DNA of 13,959 bases, from the NCBI GenBank assembly GCA_036503065.1, contig DASXXM010000259.1:1-13959 (forward strand). Reading direction: 5' to 3'. This document shows, piece by piece, positions 11,194-13,959 of the stretch. Position 1 is the stretch's first letter. Each line of letters opens with the position of its first letter. Made by a program: the position numbers and the translations under genes. This DNA is from DATEPR01 sp036503065. GTDB lineage: Bacteria > Actinomycetota > Actinomycetes > Mycobacteriales > Pseudonocardiaceae. The notes under the pieces are model-generated. The model searched no databases, was not told the DNA's origin, and worked only from the letters and a program-made list of their open reading frames with translations.

Positions 11194-13000
11194 GACCAGC
11201 CTGACCGAGCGGCTGCTGTTCGCCGCGGGAGTCATCGACTCGGTCGGCCGCGTTGACGACGGCAGTACCCGGACCGACTCCCTGGCGCTGGAGCGGCAAC
11301 GCGGCATCACGATCAAGTCCGCTGTCGCGTCCTTCGCCGTCGGGGACGTCACGGTCAACCTGATCGACACGCCCGGCCACCCGGACTTCATCGCCGAGGT
11401 GGAGCGGGCCCTTGGCGTGCTCGACGGTGCGGTTCTGGTGATCTCGGCGGTCGAGGGCGTGCAGGCGCAGACCCGGGTGCTGTTCCGGGCGCTGCGGCGG
11501 CTGCGCATCCCGACCCTGTTGTTCATCAACAAGATCGACCGTCGTGGCGCGGACTGCGCGCGTGTGTTGCGCGACATCGCCGACAAGCTGTCGCCCGCTG
11601 TCGTGACCGGCGAGTCCAAGCTCGTGGAAGTACTCGCCGAGCATGACGACACCCTGCTCGCCGCCTACGTCGACGGTCACCCGGTGTCCGATCTGCGCGC
11701 ACAACTGGTGGCGCAGACGCGACGGGCGCTCGTGCACCCGGTGTTCTTCGGTTCGGCGATCACCGGCGCCGGTGTCGACGAGCTGATGGGCGGTATCGCC
11801 GAACTGCTGCCGTCCGCACCCGACGACGCCGACGGACCGTTGTCCGGCACGGTGTTCAAGGTCGAACGCGGGCCTGCGGGCGAGAAGATCGCCTACGTCC
11901 GCCTGTTCTCCGGCACCGTACGGATTCGGGACCAGATCCGGGGCGGCAAGGTTACCGCGATCGAGGGCGGTGCCGTGACGGCCGGCCAGATCGGCAAGCT
12001 GTGGGGGCTGGGCCACATCCATATCGGTGACGCGATCGGCGAGCCGCGCACACCGACCGAACGGCATTTCTCGCCGCCGACCCTGGAAACGGTCGTCGTG
12101 CCAGGTCGGCGGGCGGATCGCGGCGCGCTGCACAGCGCGTTGACCCAGCTGGCCGAGCAGGATCCGTTGATCAACCTGCGGCAGGACGACGTGCGCGGCG
12201 AGATCTTCCTGTCGCTCTACGGCGAGGTGCAGAAGGAGGTCATCCAGGCGACGCTGGCCGACGATTTCGGTGTGGCCGTGACGTTCCGCGAGACCACGAC
12301 CCTCCACATCGAACGGCCGGTTGGTGTCGGCACCGCCATGGAGACGATCAAGAAGGCGGGCAACCCGTTCCTGGCCACGATCGGGCTGCGCGTCGAGTCG
12401 GGTGACGGCGTGACGTTCCGGCTGGGCATCGAACTCGGCTCGCTGCCGATGGCGTTCATCAAGGCCGTCGAGGAGACGGTGACCGCGACCCTGCGCCAGG
12501 GACTGTGCGGCTGGCAGGTCACCGACTGCACGGTCACGCTGGTGCGGTCGGGCTACTGGCCGAGGCAGAGCCACGCCCACGCCACGTTCGACAAGAGCAT
12601 GTCCAGCACTGCGGGCGACTTCCGTAATCTGACGCCGCTGGTGCTGATGGCGGCCCTGCGCGACGCGGGAACCCAGGTGTACGAACCGATGCACCGCTTC
12701 CACCTGGACGTGCCCGCCGACACGCTGGGCGCGGTGCTGCCCGTGCTGATCCGGTCCGGCGCGGTACCGCTCACGCAGTCGGTGCACGGCTCGTCGTGCC
12801 TGGTGGCGGGTGACGTGCCGGCCGCTCTGGTGCACGAGTTGCAGCGGCAGCTACCGTCGCTGACCCGCGGCGAAGGCATGCTGGACGCCGCATTCGACCA
12901 CTACCAGCCGGTGCGCGGCACGGCCCCGACCCGATCGCGGGCCGACCACAATCCGCTCAACCGCAAGGAGTACCTACTGCACGTCATGCGCAGGGTGTAG
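11147..13000 (+). CDS. Otr(A)/Tet(M)-like ribosomal protection GTPase
   Basis: This 617-residue EF-G paralogue belongs to the ribosomal protection proteins that dislodge tetracyclines from the 30S subunit at the cost of GTP. The G domain has 'AHVDAGKT' (10-17), 'RGITI' (T55), 'DTPGHPDF' (74-81) and 'NKID' (128-131). 'TRTDSLALERQRGITI' is typical of this group rather than of EF-G. Later domains show 'CGWQVTDCTV', 'STAGDFRNLTPLVL' and the C-terminal 'DHNPLNRKEYLLHVMRRV'. The domain IV tip differs from Tet(M): the stretch before 'TAGDFR' is about eleven residues longer and lacks the SPV triplet. I use ATG 11147. A TTG at 11144 sits at better distance from AGGGA (11131-11135), and the stronger signal upstream belongs to the leader ORF. 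It probably gives resistance or self-protection, but the drug is not provable from sequence. Its 3' end overlaps valS by 27 bp. Confidence 0.94.
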   Translation: MSTVNLGILAHVDAGKTSLTERLLFAAGVIDSVGRVDDGSTRTDSLALERQRGITIKSAVASFAVGDVTVNLIDTPGHPDFIAEVERALGVLDGAVLVISAVEGVQAQTRVLFRALRRLRIPTLLFINKIDRRGADCARVLRDIADKLSPAVVTGESKLVEVLAEHDDTLLAAYVDGHPVSDLRAQLVAQTRRALVHPVFFGSAITGAGVDELMGGIAELLPSAPDDADGPLSGTVFKVERGPAGEKIAYVRLFSGTVRIRDQIRGGKVTAIEGGAVTAGQIGKLWGLGHIHIGDAIGEPRTPTERHFSPPTLETVVVPGRRADRGALHSALTQLAEQDPLINLRQDDVRGEIFLSLYGEVQKEVIQATLADDFGVAVTFRETTTLHIERPVGVGTAMETIKKAGNPFLATIGLRVESGDGVTFRLGIELGSLPMAFIKAVEETVTATLRQGLCGWQVTDCTVTLVRSGYWPRQSHAHATFDKSMSSTAGDFRNLTPLVLMAALRDAGTQVYEPMHRFHLDVPADTLGAVLPVLIRSGAVPLTQSVHGSSCLVAGDVPAALVHELQRQLPSLTRGEGMLDAAFDHYQPVRGTAPTRSRADHNPLNRKEYLLHVMRRV

Positions 13001-13959
13001 CGAGACCTCGACCCGCAGCGGCTCGTCGGACGGCGCCAACTCGATCGTGGTGACATTGCCGGCAGCCAGCAGATCCACACGAATGGCATCGACCAGCTCG
13101 ACCTGGGACCCGATCACGCGCACGACATCGACCGGCGCCTTCATGGACAGCTTGGCATCGGACTTGGCCTTCCGGACCGCCCGAATGACCACCCCGGCCA
13201 CGTCGAGCAGACAGTCCACACCGGACTCGGACGGGACCGGCCACGGGCTGGTGTGCACGGAGTCGTCGTGCCACCATGACCAGGCCTCCTCCGTCGCGTA
13301 TGGCAGGAACGGGGCCAACAACCGTTGCAGCACCGACAGGGCCGTCCGCAGCGCCAGCCGGGCCGAGTCCGGGGACGGGCCGTAGGCGCGTTGCTTCACC
13401 AGTTCCAGATAGTCGTCGCAGAAGGACCAGAAGAAGCGCTCGGTGCGTTCGAGAGCCGTTGTGTACTCGAAGTCGTGCAGGGCCGTGGTCGCCTGCCTGA
13501 TCACCTCGTCCAGCGCGGCCAGCATCGAGCGGTCCAGCGGCTCGGTGACGGTCGCGCCAGCGCCCGGCTCGCCGATGCCGAGCACGAACTTGCTGGCGTT
13601 GAGCAGTTTCGTGGCCAACCGGCGGCCGACCTTCATCTGGCCCTGGTCGAACGCCGTGTCGGTGCCCGGCCGGCCGCTGGCCGCCCAGTAGCGGACGGCG
13701 TCGGAACTGAACTGCGCCAACAGATCCATCGGCGTCACGACGTTGCCCTTGGACTTGCTCATCTTCTTGCGGTCCGGATCGAGTATCCAGCCGGACAGCG
13801 CCGCGTGCCGCCACGGGAGCATGCCGGTCTGCAGGTCGGCGCGCAGAATCGTGGCGAACAGCCAGGTGCGGATGATGTCGTGCGCCTGCGGCCGCAGGTC
13901 CATCGGGTAGGTCTGGGCGAAGCGGTCCGGGTCGTCCTCCCAGCCACACACGAGCTGCG
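12974..13959 (-). CDS. valS: Valyl-tRNA synthetase, C-terminal 328 residues
   Basis: The frame is open through the right edge ('QLVCGWEDDPDRF...'), so the N-terminal half with the HIGH motif and editing domain is outside the window. Present are the end of the class I catalytic fold ('LRPQAHDIIRTWLF', 'ALSGWILDPDRKKMSKSKGN' with KMSKS encoded at 13751-13765, and 'SSDAVRYWAASGRPGTDTAF') and the anticodon-binding helical domain ('FEYTTALERTERFFWSFCDDYLELVK', quoted here as 'FEYTTALERTERFFW' and 'SFCDDYLELVK'). These identify ValRS, which charges tRNA-Val. After 'AKLSMKAPV' the protein ends within about 55 residues and lacks the C-terminal coiled-coil arm of standard bacterial ValRS. I associate this with the archaeal-like class seen in some actinobacteria. 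The gene converges on the ribosomal protection gene with a 27-bp overlap and no terminator between them. Confidence 0.95.
   Translation of the reverse strand, partial: QLVCGWEDDPDRFAQTYPMDLRPQAHDIIRTWLFATILRADLQTGMLPWRHAALSGWILDPDRKKMSKSKGNVVTPMDLLAQFSSDAVRYWAASGRPGTDTAFDQGQMKVGRRLATKLLNASKFVLGIGEPGAGATVTEPLDRSMLAALDEVIRQATTALHDFEYTTALERTERFFWSFCDDYLELVKQRAYGPSPDSARLALRTALSVLQRLLAPFLPYATEEAWSWWHDDSVHTSPWPVPSESGVDCLLDVAGVVIRAVRKAKSDAKLSMKAPVDVVRVIGSQVELVDAIRVDLLAAGNVTTIELAPSDEPLRVEVSLHPAHDVQ

Noticed and set aside
11096..12835. Long minus-strand open frame opposite the ribosomal protection gene
   Set aside because: The plus strand carries all five GTPase motifs. The minus frame is repetitive in Arg, Gln, Asp and His and has no domain.
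1..13959. Insertion sequences, integrases, CRISPR arrays, tRNA or rRNA genes
   Set aside because: No transposase or recombinase motifs, no regularly spaced repeats and no tRNA-like cloverleaf segments were seen on reading both strands.

Overview
The window is GC-rich DNA with strong third-position G/C bias. Its protein families (LigC with Prim-PolC, a fused PabAB, an actinobacterial ValRS, an Otr(A)/Tet(M)-like ribosomal protection protein) point to a chromosomal segment of a filamentous actinomycete, most likely Pseudonocardiales. The order is an inference from protein flavour only. There are eleven confident protein genes, two of them cut by the window edges. I see no insertion sequence, integrase, CRISPR array, tRNA or rRNA.

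Left half (about 1-6850, all on the minus strand; read from right to left). A PaaJ/PcaF-type thiolase (5670-6848) is followed by an unrecognised eight-helix membrane protein (4717-5610). Then come the bifunctional ring-opening enzyme PaaZ (2630-4654), a D-amino-acid oxidase (1682-2623), DNA ligase C (569-1648) and the start of its partner Prim-PolC (1-576, running off the edge). PaaZ and the thiolase act in the lower phenylacetate pathway. PaaZ has a palindrome over its promoter that resembles the PaaR operator of corynebacteria. The gaps from paaZ to the oxidase (6 bp), oxidase to ligC (33 bp) and ligC to prim-polC (8-bp overlap) allow one transcript, although ligC may also have its own leaderless promoter.

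Middle (6850-8060, plus strand). Divergent from the thiolase is a 33-codon stub resembling the N-terminus of the thioesterase PaaI, probably a decayed gene. A small NTF2/SnoaL-like protein follows, with a good terminator hairpin after it. Next is a MarR regulator with an apparently leaderless promoter lying inside an inverted repeat.

Right half (8060-13959). A fused aminodeoxychorismate synthase PabAB (8164-10260, with the PabB-diagnostic PIKG lysine) is followed by a TetR regulator (10333-10983) and a ribosomal protection GTPase (11147-13000). A short reading frame with a strong ribosome binding site begins upstream of the GTPase and runs out of frame across its start codon, as a regulatory leader peptide would. 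The GTPase gene converges on, and overlaps by 27 bp, the 3' end of a valyl-tRNA synthetase gene (12974-13959, minus strand) that lacks the usual C-terminal coiled-coil arm.

The points most worth a second look are the leader ORF at the resistance gene, the paaI relic, the PaaR-like operator at paaZ, the coupling of a peroxide-producing oxidase to DNA-repair genes, and the grouping of PabAB, TetR, ribosomal protection protein and ValRS.
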